From: Anaerolineaceae bacterium
GTDB taxonomy: Bacteria > Chloroflexota > Anaerolineae > Anaerolineales > Anaerolineaceae
NCBI GenBank assembly: GCA_012839565.1
Contig: DUMZ01000016.1
Coordinates: 1-64,000, forward strand
DNA length: 64,000 bases
Direction: 5' to 3'
The position numbers were made by a program, and so were the translations under genes. This document shows, piece after piece, positions 24,995-34,517 of the stretch. Within the stretch, counting starts at the first letter, position 1. Every line of letters begins with the position of its first letter. The notes beneath the pieces were generated by a model. That model was not told the origin of the DNA, did no database searches, and saw only the letters and a list, made by a program, of their open reading frames with translations.

Positions 24995-27900
24995 TCATTT
25001 GCGTTGCCTGGCTTTTTCATGATCAAAACCAGCTGGTGTTGGTTTGAAATTTTTGCATAATGGATCAAAGTATTTGGATTGAAAATCCCTTAATTCTTTT
25101 ATAGGCAGGTAAGCTTTTAATAGTACAGGATTTTCTCCACCCTTGACTCGCACAAAATTCATTGTCTCAGTTGATTTAGGTGCAATTATTCTGGAATCTC
25201 CATACTCGGAATTATTAGCTTGAATAGCAAAGCAATGTACGTCTCTGGATACAGCCTCAAGTAAGTTGGAATAATAGTTTACATCTTTATTGTGTTCAAC
25301 TACTGTCAAAAAATCAATGTCAGACCTAAAAAGTCCGCGATGGAAAATATTTGTTAGTTCGAAACAATTAAAAACTGTAAAAACAGAATCTGCCCAATGA
25401 AACTTTTCGTAAACATGAGGAAAATCTGGGCGTTCCAAACCCAATTTATCTAGTGTATATGCTTCCATTGGAGAATAGTAATTTTTTAATCTTAGCGATA
25501 AATACAATTTAGAAAAATCGTTCTCATCTCTGTAAGGTAGTAATGTGGCGACAAGGTTTAGTGAATACTTGCCGATATTAATATGTTCAATGCCAAAAAT
25601 TATACCGATATTTAATCTTCTCGATTGATTAGCCATGAATGGTAGCCAACCAAACGGAATAAAAAGCTCAGGAAATACTAGTAAATCACATTTAATATCT
25701 CGTTGTGCCTCATTTAGGATTTGAAATATATTGTTCTGTTTCTCGAAATTATCTAACAGGGGTTGTTTTGCTCTCATGCAATCCATTATTCGATTTTTAT
25801 GCACCTTGACATTTGCGATACCTACACATAGTTGGTCTTTTTCTTCAGGTTTACTTTTTGGAAATTTGAGTTCTAAAGCAAATGGATTTTTGTGGTTATC
25901 ACGATGTTGAATCGAATTTGTTTCTAACGTTTTATATTGAAAACCTAGTTCTTCTCGTATTCTTTTAAAGCTGTCTTTAGGCTTATTGTCTAAAAAGAAC
26001 TCAGAATTTGAATAGAAAGGATAATCAGGTAAACCTTTTTTAAATTCACCTTCAATATTCACAACTTTTATTAGAAGCGAGAGTAATATTTGTTCATCAG
26101 GATGGATGTATCTCGTGGATTCTTCGATCTTATCATTTGTAACGTTTCTTAAAACTTTATCTTTGTAATCACTAAGATTTAAGCTTATTAGAGAGCCTTT
26201 ATAACCAGAATAATCTAGTAATGGCCAAACGATATTTTGTTTCCTTAAGAGAAGACTGTTGCGAAACCATTTAGGCAATTCCAAGAAATTATCATTAAGA
26301 GAATATTCATTAATTTTGTCTTGGTCGATATAACCAAGTGCCATCGATTTAGCAATTTCTAAGTAATGCTTACAATCAACATTTATTTTTTGAGTTATGT
26401 CAACACAATTCTCAAAATTTATTTTTGAAATGGTTTTTACTAGCTCTTTTTCAAATCGATAAAATTGTTTGTTTCTGTTCGTTACCAAGAATAGTGTAAA
26501 GATTCGTTCCCATGTTCTAATGTAATTTAAAATATTTTTTCCTTTGTAGAAAAGGAATAACTCTTTGATAATTGAAGAATCTAACTTACTAGAACATAAC
26601 CAGGCTTTCAGCTGTTGTTTGTAAATGTATTGTGTTAACTTATTTTGATTTTCTGAAATCCCAATAAGGCTTCTGAATTTATTAATTGACCCCTCATATT
26701 GAAGATCATAGGCCTCGTTAGATAGTTCTTTGTGCATATCATCGGTAGGGAGAAATCTAAACTCACTAGATTGGTTTCGTAAGTCCTCTTTAAATTCTTT
26801 AAGTCCTGCCCAACTGTGATCATGCTGATAATAGTGAATGATAATTTTTTCCTGCTGAATTAGCAGGTGCTTATAACCAACTACACGATATTCTATATCC
26901 TCATCCTTAGTATTATTCTTAGCTTCAGCACCTAAATTATTAGACCTTATTAATATTCCTGAGTCTTCAAAATATTTTTTAAGAATTGATCTTGTATCAA
27001 GATCTTTTGGATCTTGTTTTGGCACATTTAAAATTATTAGAAGATCGTCAACATACCTTCCATAATGAATTGGACGAACATTCTTGTTAATTAAATCGTC
27101 GAGAGGCTTCAGTTCCCAGTTGGCTAAAATTTGTGAAGATGGTAAACCGATGGGCAACCCTATTGGCAAATCTAAATCCATATGCGTTTCTTTTGACTCA
27201 TCGAAAAAAACAGTTTTTGTGAGCATGTCATGAGTTTTAGCATGGTATTGCTCGTGAATTTTTTTCAGAGCTAGATTAAGTGCCTTACAATATTTCTTGT
27301 AATTCTTGTCGCCTTTTTCTTCGATAATCTCACTGATCTTATCCCAGTTTGTTTCTAAACGGTAATAACATTGTTTTATGTCGAGTGCAATAATAAAAAT
27401 ATTCTTTTTATCTTTCAGTAATCTCAACCCCTGATTAATGGCTCCATCTCTCCAGTTTTGATATTGACGAAGATAGGTCTTAAAAAGCTTAGAAAAGTGA
27501 CTTAGGTCAGCATCTTTGCCAACATGAGATTCTAATCTGTTTCCGAAACATTCATCGGATAATTCATTGTCAAGAAATCTGCCAACCAATCTACACCATA
27601 GAACACTGAGTATATAAAGAGATATATTTCCTGAAAAATAATAGAATATATCTTCGACTTCGTATGAATCGCTTTCGCGGACGTTATTTATTATTGACTT
27701 TTTAGTCTTATCAGTATCATCAGCGTTTTTCTTTAGTCTTTTCGGCAGTAAAAAACAGTCAATAGATTTTAATTGCTCTTCAAGCCATGCGCTATTCTCT
27801 TTAGGAGAATCTAGGTAGTTATTAATGTCTAAAGAGATTTCGGATAGATGGTCAAAATTTCCTTTTTCGAAACGTGCAATTGCTTCCCTTAAGAAAAGGT

Positions 27901-27997
27901 TAGCTTGGTCATAATATACTTCTCTCTTCAACTGCAAATAGGATAGTTTTATCTCTTCCTGTAGATTCATAGTTCCGCCTTCAATGTTATTCGACAT
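24995..27997 (-). CDS. reverse transcriptase-nitrilase fusion (DRT type 1 / UG1-like defence protein)
   Basis: This 1000-residue protein joins an N-terminal reverse transcriptase to a C-terminal nitrilase-fold domain. RT motifs: IIALDIKQCYY with the first catalytic aspartate (Asp206), motif B GLPIGLPSSQILANWEL (280-296), and YVDD (315-318) with the catalytic aspartate pair. Residues about 400-700 are a long helical region. The nitrilase part (about 722-970) has a complete Glu-Lys-Cys triad: Glu777 in VFPELF, Lys838 in RLKNYYSPMEA, Cys878 in NCFEL. Fusion of an unknown-group RT to a nitrilase is the hallmark of DRT type 1 antiphage systems, which work as a single gene; exact group needs phylogeny. 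The gene is visibly AT-rich against its neighbours and sits between fakA and recG, suggesting horizontal gain. An alternative start at 27970 has a better ribosome site (AAGGCGG). Confidence 0.93.
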   Translation of the reverse strand: MSNNIEGGTMNLQEEIKLSYLQLKREVYYDQANLFLREAIARFEKGNFDHLSEISLDINNYLDSPKENSAWLEEQLKSIDCFLLPKRLKKNADDTDKTKKSIINNVRESDSYEVEDIFYYFSGNISLYILSVLWCRLVGRFLDNELSDECFGNRLESHVGKDADLSHFSKLFKTYLRQYQNWRDGAINQGLRLLKDKKNIFIIALDIKQCYYRLETNWDKISEIIEEKGDKNYKKYCKALNLALKKIHEQYHAKTHDMLTKTVFFDESKETHMDLDLPIGLPIGLPSSQILANWELKPLDDLINKNVRPIHYGRYVDDLLIILNVPKQDPKDLDTRSILKKYFEDSGILIRSNNLGAEAKNNTKDEDIEYRVVGYKHLLIQQEKIIIHYYQHDHSWAGLKEFKEDLRNQSSEFRFLPTDDMHKELSNEAYDLQYEGSINKFRSLIGISENQNKLTQYIYKQQLKAWLCSSKLDSSIIKELFLFYKGKNILNYIRTWERIFTLFLVTNRNKQFYRFEKELVKTISKINFENCVDITQKINVDCKHYLEIAKSMALGYIDQDKINEYSLNDNFLELPKWFRNSLLLRKQNIVWPLLDYSGYKGSLISLNLSDYKDKVLRNVTNDKIEESTRYIHPDEQILLSLLIKVVNIEGEFKKGLPDYPFYSNSEFFLDNKPKDSFKRIREELGFQYKTLETNSIQHRDNHKNPFALELKFPKSKPEEKDQLCVGIANVKVHKNRIMDCMRAKQPLLDNFEKQNNIFQILNEAQRDIKCDLLVFPELFIPFGWLPFMANQSRRLNIGIIFGIEHINIGKYSLNLVATLLPYRDENDFSKLYLSLRLKNYYSPMEAYTLDKLGLERPDFPHVYEKFHWADSVFTVFNCFELTNIFHRGLFRSDIDFLTVVEHNKDVNYYSNLLEAVSRDVHCFAIQANNSEYGDSRIIAPKSTETMNFVRVKGGENPVLLKAYLPIKELRDFQSKYFDPLCKNFKPTPAGFDHEKARQRK

Positions 27998-28083
27998 TTC
28001 TTGAAATAAAAGTTGTAATTTCCACTATATCGACCAAGTGGTTATTATGTTATTCTATCAGCTTTAGTAAAAGATTGCGATTT

Positions 28084-28147
28084 GTTAGAGTTTTGGAGTT
28101 TGTTTTGATATCTCTTACTTCGGCATTGATAAGTAAGCAACTCTAAC
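28084..28147. other. nested inverted repeat upstream of the RT gene
   Basis: An outer perfect 9-bp stem (GTTAGAGTT at 28084-28092 with AACTCTAAC at 28139-28147) encloses an inner perfect 7-bp stem (CTTACTT 28114-28120 with AAGTAAG 28131-28137). Together they form a two-stage hairpin of 64 nt in the gap between the RT gene and recG. It could be a structured RNA linked to the RT, an operator, or a recG leader element. Confidence 0.6.
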
Positions 28148-28196
28148 TCTTGAAGGCATCAAGTGGATTTTGGTATCATTAGACAGAGAAATACCG

Positions 28197-30833
28197 ATGA
28201 ACAAAGCCACGGAAAAATTATCCAGAATATTCAAGCTTGAAGCCCAGCATGGGTTTGAGAATCGCGCGGTGATGGGCGGAATGGTGAGACTGACCCAGGC
28301 CTGGGAATCAGACGCCCGTGAAGTCGCCATGGCCGAAAAGACGATTCAGTTTGTCAGCCAAAAGTTCAGTGTCTATGAACAACTAAGTCCCGCGGAGCGC
28401 AAAACCGCGCTAATCGAGATAGCTGAACAGCTTGCAATACCGGAAACGCTGAATTTGCAGGCTTTCGCGGTGTCTGAGGCTTTATCCGATTTTTCTCAAG
28501 CTGTAAGTGCGGAAAATGGGCGTCAAGCCGCAAACATTAATGCGCGTAGCCACTTATCAAACGACAAATCAACTGGCACAGCTACAAGCAAATCAACAGG
28601 CACAGCCACAAATACCCAACGCGCGCGAGCGAAGTCGCCAGTGAGTGCCGCGCGACCGACGCATCAGGCAGGCATGGGTTCTTCAGTGAGCAGCGCGCGA
28701 GTTGGTACAAAATCTGCTGGCGGAAAAGCCACGCCCGCGCCACGCTTTGGCATTGAAGCTCCCGTAACCGTCATTCGCGGAATCGGCGATAAACAAGCTG
28801 AAAATCTCAGTCGGCTGGGTGTCTATAAAATCAAAGACTTACTCAATCTCTTCCCACGTCGCTACGATGATTACTCCAAACTAAAAACAATCAACATGCT
28901 TTATATCGGCGACGAAGTCACGATTATCGCCAAGGTGGTCAGCAGTTCAATGTATCCGGTTTCGCGAGGGCGAAAAATTGTGGAGGTCATCGTATCGGAC
29001 ACAACGGGTAATTTAAGGCTGATGTGGTTCAATCAGACCTGGATACTCAAAACTTTGCGTGAGGGCATGTTCATTTCCATTTCCGGCAAAGTGGAAAACT
29101 ATATGGGGCGCCTGGTCATTATGCATCCGGAGTTTGAGGCGCTGGATCAGCAACAACTCAATACCAACCGCATTGTGCCCGTTTATCCGCTGACTGCCAA
29201 CGTGACCCAAAAGTGGCTTAGGCGACTTCAGTTCAACACGGTTAACTACTGGTCGCCAAAAATCCATGAGTTTATGCCCGCAAAAGTGCAGGAAAAAGGC
29301 AAACTTATCCAACTGCCAGTAGCCTACAGCCAAATCCACTTTCCCGATGATGAAGAAAGCCTAAAAGCTGCCCAGCACCGCTTCGCGTTTGATGAAATTT
29401 TCTTAATTCAGCTGGGTGTTATTCAGCAAAAATGCTACTGGCAAACGCTGACCGGGCGGGGCTGGACGGTGAGTGACGCCTGGCTAAAAGACCGCTTAGC
29501 CAGTTTGCCGTATGAACTTACCGGTGCCCAGACGCGCACGGTGAGCGAAATCCGTCAGGACCTGGCGCAAACGCACCCCATGAACCGCCTTTTGCAAGGG
29601 GACGTGGGCTCTGGCAAGACGGTGGTGGCGATGCTGGCGATGGCGATGGTCATTGAAGGTGGCGCGCAGGCGGCGATAATGGCACCCACGAGCATTTTGG
29701 CGGAACAGCACTACCGCACTTTGTCGCGTTTGATGACTTATTCAGCAGATGGCAAAACGCCATTCCTGGAACCGAGTCAAATACGCCTGTTAACAGGCGA
29801 CACCAGTGCGGCAGAACGCGCTGAAATACACGCGGATTTGCAAAGCGGGCATCTAAAAGTGCTTATCGGCACGCACGCGCTGATTGAAGACCCCGTGCAA
29901 TTTCAAGATTTACAGCTGGTGGTGATTGACGAACAGCATCGCTTCGGCGTGAACCAGCGTGCTAAACTGCGTGCCAAGGGCGATAACCCGCATGTTTTGG
30001 TGATGACCGCCACACCTATCCCGCGTTCCTTGCAGCTGACCATCTTTGGTGATTTGGACGTGAGCATCATCGACGAAATGCCTGCCGGAAGACTGCCGGT
30101 GCATACTATGGTAGCTTTTCCGAGTGAGCGGGAACGCGTGTATGGCAATATCCGCGCGCAGGTGAAAGAAGGCAATCAGGCTTTTATCATCTATCCCCTG
30201 GTTGAAGCTTCGGAAAATGAAGAAATCAAAGCCGCGGTGGACGAGCATAAACGCTTGCAGGATGAAGTCTTTCCGGATTTGAAAGTCGGTTTGGTGCATG
30301 GACGTTTGAAACCGGCTGAAAAAGATGAGGTGATGCTGAAATTCCGCGACCGCGAATTTGACATCCTGGTTTCAACTTCTGTTGTTGAAGTAGGTGTGGA
30401 TATTCCCAACGCCACGATGATGGTGATTGAGGGGGCTAATCGTTTTGGCTTGGCGCAACTGCATCAGTTCAGGGGCAGAGTGGGGCGTGGTGAGGCGCAG
30501 TCCTATTGTTTTCTTATCCCGCAAACGGCTGATGATGCCGAGAATGAACGTCTGAACATCATGACCCGCACCAACAATGGCTTTGAATTAGCGGAATACG
30601 ACCTAAGACTGCGTGGGCCGGGTGACTTTTTGGGTACCAAGCAAGCTGGTTACCTGGACCTCAAAATGGCGAATTTGTTTGACGTGCAACTGATTAAAAA
30701 GGCACGCGATATGGCAGAGTGGCTGCTTGCCAGCGACCCTGATTTGGAAGAAGAAGATAATGCCGATCTTAAGCAGGTGCTGGATCATTTTTGGGCATCT
30801 CAGGCTGAAGATGGCAGTGGAGATTTAAGCTGA
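28197..30833 (+). CDS. recG: ATP-dependent DNA helicase RecG
   Basis: RecG remodels stalled replication forks and branch-migrates Holliday junctions. From ATG 28197 it is 878 residues, longer than the usual 680-820. An N-terminal helical domain (about 1-115) and a low-complexity linker (about 120-185, S/T/A-rich with the doubled unit KSTGTATS) precede a wedge/OB domain (VIRGIGDKQAENLSRLGV, then PRRYDDYS), helicase motif I GDVGSGKT (about 468-475), DEQH (about 578), and the C-terminal RGRVGRG and GPGDFLGTKQAG. The linker holds a copy of a repeat found near 45.2 kb. A TTG at 28170 is a possible earlier start. Confidence 0.94.
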   Translation: MNKATEKLSRIFKLEAQHGFENRAVMGGMVRLTQAWESDAREVAMAEKTIQFVSQKFSVYEQLSPAERKTALIEIAEQLAIPETLNLQAFAVSEALSDFSQAVSAENGRQAANINARSHLSNDKSTGTATSKSTGTATNTQRARAKSPVSAARPTHQAGMGSSVSSARVGTKSAGGKATPAPRFGIEAPVTVIRGIGDKQAENLSRLGVYKIKDLLNLFPRRYDDYSKLKTINMLYIGDEVTIIAKVVSSSMYPVSRGRKIVEVIVSDTTGNLRLMWFNQTWILKTLREGMFISISGKVENYMGRLVIMHPEFEALDQQQLNTNRIVPVYPLTANVTQKWLRRLQFNTVNYWSPKIHEFMPAKVQEKGKLIQLPVAYSQIHFPDDEESLKAAQHRFAFDEIFLIQLGVIQQKCYWQTLTGRGWTVSDAWLKDRLASLPYELTGAQTRTVSEIRQDLAQTHPMNRLLQGDVGSGKTVVAMLAMAMVIEGGAQAAIMAPTSILAEQHYRTLSRLMTYSADGKTPFLEPSQIRLLTGDTSAAERAEIHADLQSGHLKVLIGTHALIEDPVQFQDLQLVVIDEQHRFGVNQRAKLRAKGDNPHVLVMTATPIPRSLQLTIFGDLDVSIIDEMPAGRLPVHTMVAFPSERERVYGNIRAQVKEGNQAFIIYPLVEASENEEIKAAVDEHKRLQDEVFPDLKVGLVHGRLKPAEKDEVMLKFRDREFDILVSTSVVEVGVDIPNATMMVIEGANRFGLAQLHQFRGRVGRGEAQSYCFLIPQTADDAENERLNIMTRTNNGFELAEYDLRLRGPGDFLGTKQAGYLDLKMANLFDVQLIKKARDMAEWLLASDPDLEEEDNADLKQVLDHFWASQAEDGSGDLS

Positions 30834-31324
30834 TGACAAAAGTTGTTTTTCCGGGAAGTTTTGACCCCATTCACTATGGGCATATTGATATCGCCACACG
30901 GGCTGCCAAATTGTTCGACGAAGTTGTGGTCGCGGTTTATGACCGGCCTCTCAAAAGTCTGCTTTTTGACCCTGCCACACGCATCGCACTCGTGAAGGAA
31001 ACTCTGGCGTATCTCGAAAATGTGAGTGTGATGGGCTATTCTGGTTTGACGGTTGATTTCGCCGAATCAATAGGCGCGACAGCGATTGTGCGTGGTCTGC
31101 GCGTGTTTTCTGATTTTGAACTTGAATTTCGCATGACCCTGGCCAACCGCAGGCTGAAACCTAAAATTGACACCATCGCGCTGATAACCACCGAAGAGAA
31201 CACCTTTTTATCGTCCAGCACAGTCAAGGAGATTGCCTCGCTGGGCGGCGATGTGAGTAGCATGGTGCCGGAGCATGTCAACCGCGCATTAATCGCGCGG
31301 TACCGCGAAATTGAAGCGGGATAA
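30833..31324 (+). CDS. coaD: pantetheine-phosphate adenylyltransferase
   Basis: CoaD (PPAT) makes dephospho-CoA from phosphopantetheine and ATP. The 163-residue nucleotidyltransferase shows GSFDPIHYGHIDIA with the HxGH motif (His14, His17), VRGLRVFSDFE, and FLSSSTVKEIA (ISSS-type motif). Its ATG overlaps the recG stop (TGATG), so the two are translationally coupled. Confidence 0.97.
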   Translation: MTKVVFPGSFDPIHYGHIDIATRAAKLFDEVVVAVYDRPLKSLLFDPATRIALVKETLAYLENVSVMGYSGLTVDFAESIGATAIVRGLRVFSDFELEFRMTLANRRLKPKIDTIALITTEENTFLSSSTVKEIASLGGDVSSMVPEHVNRALIARYREIEAG

Positions 31325-31426
31325 GCATAAAACTTTACAAATTGCTTTTCAAACGGCCTGAATATTTAATAATTAATGCGAATAGTGATAAACTAAATCA
31401 ACACCGATAATCGTGATGGAGGAGAT

Positions 31427-31876
31427 ATGGATATTTTACATTTGGTTGACCGCCTGGAAGAAATTGTTAATACCGGCAAAGCTGTTCCATTAACACGCAA
31501 TGTGATTGTTGATACCACTGCTTTAATGGATATTATCGATCAGATGCGCATTTCTATTCCTGAAGAAATCAAGAAAGCACAACAAATTACCGCGCAAAAG
31601 GACCGTATTTTAGCCCAGGCGCAGGAAGAAGCCAACCGCACGGTGGCACTGGCGCGCGAAAAAAGCGAGAAACTTATCGAGAAATCTGAGGTCTACCAGG
31701 CCGCGCAAGCCAAGGTGGATATGATTACTGACAAGGCAAGCAAAGAAGCTTCGCAAAGCATGATGGACGCCGACCGCTATGTGATTGATACGCTTTCCGC
31801 TCTCGAACAGGAACTGAACAAAGTGCTGGCACAGGTGCGCAACGGCATTGCCGCCCTCTCGCCGGACGATAAATAA
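31427..31876 (+). CDS. coiled-coil protein downstream of coaD
   Basis: The 149-residue protein has a short helical N-terminus (MDILHLVDRLEEIV) and then an almost continuous charged, alanine-rich helix (about 45-140) with no membrane segment. It resembles in composition the stalk helices of ATP synthase subunit b and DivIVA-like proteins, but neither identity is proven. A strong GGAGGAG ribosome site precedes the ATG. Position after recG-coaD suggests a housekeeping role; the function is unknown. Confidence 0.75.
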   Translation: MDILHLVDRLEEIVNTGKAVPLTRNVIVDTTALMDIIDQMRISIPEEIKKAQQITAQKDRILAQAQEEANRTVALAREKSEKLIEKSEVYQAAQAKVDMITDKASKEASQSMMDADRYVIDTLSALEQELNKVLAQVRNGIAALSPDDK

Positions 31877-31936
31877 TATTATCAAAATACTATTTTGACG
31901 TGACATTTTAGGGCACGTCTGTATTATCTTGAAATA

Positions 31937-31968
31937 AAAAAAGCACAGCATGGTCGCTGTGCTTTTTT
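31937..31968. terminator. bidirectional terminator between the coiled-coil gene and lon
   Basis: A perfect 13-bp stem (AAAAAAGCACAGC at 31937-31949 with 31956-31968) has an A-run on one side and T-run on the other, so it can end both converging transcripts. Confidence 0.93.
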
Positions 31969-31991
31969 GACGACTTGTTTTATGACTTTAG

Positions 31992-34505
31992 TTAAGCCAC
32001 GGCTTGGGTGTCGCTGCTTTGTTGGGTTCTTTGTGCCATTTTGTTTTTCGTCGGACGGGGGTGGCGGGGCGGGGTTTCTTTTGGCTTTTTGGCATAAATC
32101 GCTTCACCAGCCAGGGCTTCTTTCAAGACTTCGTCCATGTGTTCAACGAACACAATTCTTAGTTGTTCTAGCACTGGCGCGGGCACTTCAATCAGGTCTT
32201 TTTGGTTTTTCGTGGGCAGGAGAATGGTGGTAATTCCCGCGCGGTGGGCTGCCAGGACTTTTTCGCGCACACCACCTACCGGCAGGATGCGTCCGCGTAG
32301 GGTGATTTCGCCGGTCATGGCAACTTCGTGGCGCGTGGGCACGCCTAATACGGCAGATGTCATGGCGATTGCCATAGTGATGCCCGCGCTGGGCCCATCT
32401 TTGGGGATTGAGCCTTCGGGAACATGAATGTGTACATCGGTTTCTTCAAAGAGACTGTCGGGAATTTGGAAGTTTTCAGCTTTTGACTTGATGTAACTCA
32501 GGGCGGCCTGGGCGGACTCTTGCATAATCTCGCCTACCTGACCGGTGATTTGCAGGTTGCCTTTTCCGGGCATGACCAGGACCTCAATTTGCATGATTTC
32601 ACCACCGTTTTCCGTCCAGGCAACCGCGGTTGCCATGCCAACTTCATCCTGCAGTTCCGCGGTGATGGGGAAGAATTCCACCGGTCCAAGCCGTTCTTCA
32701 ACCAGTTCTGGGGTGATGATTTTTTCGATAGCTTCGCCTTCGGCAAGCTTGCGGGCGGTTTTGCGTAGCACCGCGCCGATCATGCGTTCCAGGTTGCGCA
32801 CACCGGCTTCGTAGGTGTAGCTTTTGATAATTAAGCGCAGGGCGTCTTCGGTAAACTCGATGGATTTGTCTTGCAGGCCGTTTTCTTCGAGTTGTTCCGG
32901 GATAAGGAACTGTCGGGCAATTTCGAGTTTTTCTTCTTCAATATAGCCTGGGAATTCGATGATTTCCATGCGGTCCAAAAGGGCTGGCGGGATGCTTTGC
33001 ACCGTGTTTGCGGTGGTGATGAAGAACACTTTTGAAAGGTCAAAGGGCACTTCAAGGTAATGGTCCGAAAAGCTGTAGTTTTGTTCGGGGTCAAGCACTT
33101 CAAGCAAGGCGGATGCCGGGTCGCCGTGGATATCGGAACTCAGTTTGTCGATTTCATCAAGCATGAACAGGGGGTTGGCCACGCCTACCTTGCTGATGGT
33201 TTCCAGAATGCGACCGGGCATGGAACCGATATAAGTCCGGCGATGACCGCGAATTTCGGACTCATCCCGTACGCCACCTAAAGACCGGCGGACGAATTTT
33301 CTGCCCATTGCTTCCGCGATGGACTTGCCCAGGGAGGTTTTTCCCGTTCCGGGTGGGCCAACGAAGCACAAAATAGGCTGGCGGTTTTTGGGCGGGTTCA
33401 GGGAACGCACCGCGAGATATTCCAAAATGCGGTCTTTGGCTTTGGGCAAGCCGTAATGGTGTTTGTCAAGAATAGCCTGGGCTTCCTTAATGTCGAGTCG
33501 GTCTTGGGTTTCTTCGTTCCAGGGCAGTTCCAAAAGCCAGTGCAAATAAGTGGAAATCATGCCACTTTCCGGGGAGAGTGAAGGGGTCATTTTGAGACGT
33601 TCAAGTTCTTTTTTGGCTGTTTTGACGACTTCTTCGGGGTATTCTTTGCTTTCCAACAGGTCTTCAAGCGAACGAATGTCGGGGTCTGTCGATTTGCCGT
33701 CGTTTAGTTCCTGCTGGAGTTTTTCGATTTTCTCGCGCAGATAGATTTCGCGCTGGCCCTGGTCTAGTTCCTGTTGAACGCGGTCGTTAATTTCCGCTTC
33801 AAGTTCTAGGAGTGAGACTTCGTGTTTGATAAGGCGTAAAGCGGTTTCAATGCGTTCCGCGGGGTCAACCGCGGTGATGATTTCCATCATCTGCGCGGGT
33901 TTCAAGTTGATGGACGCGGTAACGATGTCTGCTAATTCACCGGGGTCTTCAAGCTGACGGGCAAATTGAATGACCGTTGGTGGCAAATGTTGGCTTAACT
34001 GGGCGAAAGTCTCGAAATATTTTATAACCTGACGCATCAAGGCTTGAACTTCTTTTGAACGACGTTTGGGGATTTTTATCAAAGCCGCTTTGACGAAAAG
34101 CATATCATTTTCGTCAACGAAAATCTCCAAAACTTCAACCCGGCGTCGTCCTTGCACGATAAAAGTCACGGTGTCTTTGTCGGTTTGAATGGGTTCTCCA
34201 GGCGCAAATTCGACACCCAGTGATAAGAAGCTCTGTTCTTTTTTACCATCGTCAAAAACACCGACAATGGTGGTGTTTTCTTCCCAGGCTTGGTTGATGG
34301 CGGAGAGAATGAGCGCGTCAGTGGCGACGGTCATGGTACTTAAGGAGTCGGGCAAGATGGGGCTTTTGGTGATAATTATCGCTGGCGCGGTGAAAGTGCC
34401 ATCTTTGCCCGGACGACGTTCAGGCACGTCGTGGAGATTCACCAGGTTCGAAAAGTCGATGCGATCAGTGGCTTGAAAAGGGAATTTAGGGGTGTTTGAA
34501 TCCAT
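31992..34505 (-). CDS. lon: ATP-dependent protease Lon (LonA)
   Basis: Lon degrades damaged and regulatory proteins. The 837-residue LonA has the N-terminal substrate-binding domain, a coiled coil (about 200-290), the AAA+ module with Walker [10 protein letters not shown] (about 383-391) and [20 protein letters not shown], and the C-terminal protease with the Ser-Lys dyad: Ser706 in KDGPSAG and Lys749 in [15 protein letters not shown] basic, disordered tail (about 800-837) extends beyond the usual end. folC lies 12 bp upstream on the same strand. Confidence 0.97.
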   Translation of the reverse strand: MDSNTPKFPFQATDRIDFSNLVNLHDVPERRPGKDGTFTAPAIIITKSPILPDSLSTMTVATDALILSAINQAWEENTTIVGVFDDGKKEQSFLSLGVEFAPGEPIQTDKDTVTFIVQGRRRVEVLEIFVDENDMLFVKAALIKIPKRRSKEVQALMRQVIKYFETFAQLSQHLPPTVIQFARQLEDPGELADIVTASINLKPAQMMEIITAVDPAERIETALRLIKHEVSLLELEAEINDRVQQELDQGQREIYLREKIEKLQQELNDGKSTDPDIRSLEDLLESKEYPEEVVKTAKKELERLKMTPSLSPESGMISTYLHWLLELPWNEETQDRLDIKEAQAILDKHHYGLPKAKDRILEYLAVRSLNPPKNRQPILCFVGPPGTGKTSLGKSIAEAMGRKFVRRSLGGVRDESEIRGHRRTYIGSMPGRILETISKVGVANPLFMLDEIDKLSSDIHGDPASALLEVLDPEQNYSFSDHYLEVPFDLSKVFFITTANTVQSIPPALLDRMEIIEFPGYIEEEKLEIARQFLIPEQLEENGLQDKSIEFTEDALRLIIKSYTYEAGVRNLERMIGAVLRKTARKLAEGEAIEKIITPELVEERLGPVEFFPITAELQDEVGMATAVAWTENGGEIMQIEVLVMPGKGNLQITGQVGEIMQESAQAALSYIKSKAENFQIPDSLFEETDVHIHVPEGSIPKDGPSAGITMAIAMTSAVLGVPTRHEVAMTGEITLRGRILPVGGVREKVLAAHRAGITTILLPTKNQKDLIEVPAPVLEQLRIVFVEHMDEVLKEALAGEAIYAKKPKETPPRHPRPTKNKMAQRTQQSSDTQAVA

Positions 34506-34517
34506 AATATCTCTCTG

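Noticed and set aside
24898..28169. Attachment sites or target duplications around the RT gene
   Set aside because: No shared direct repeat was found between the two flanks by eye, so the mode of entry is unknown.
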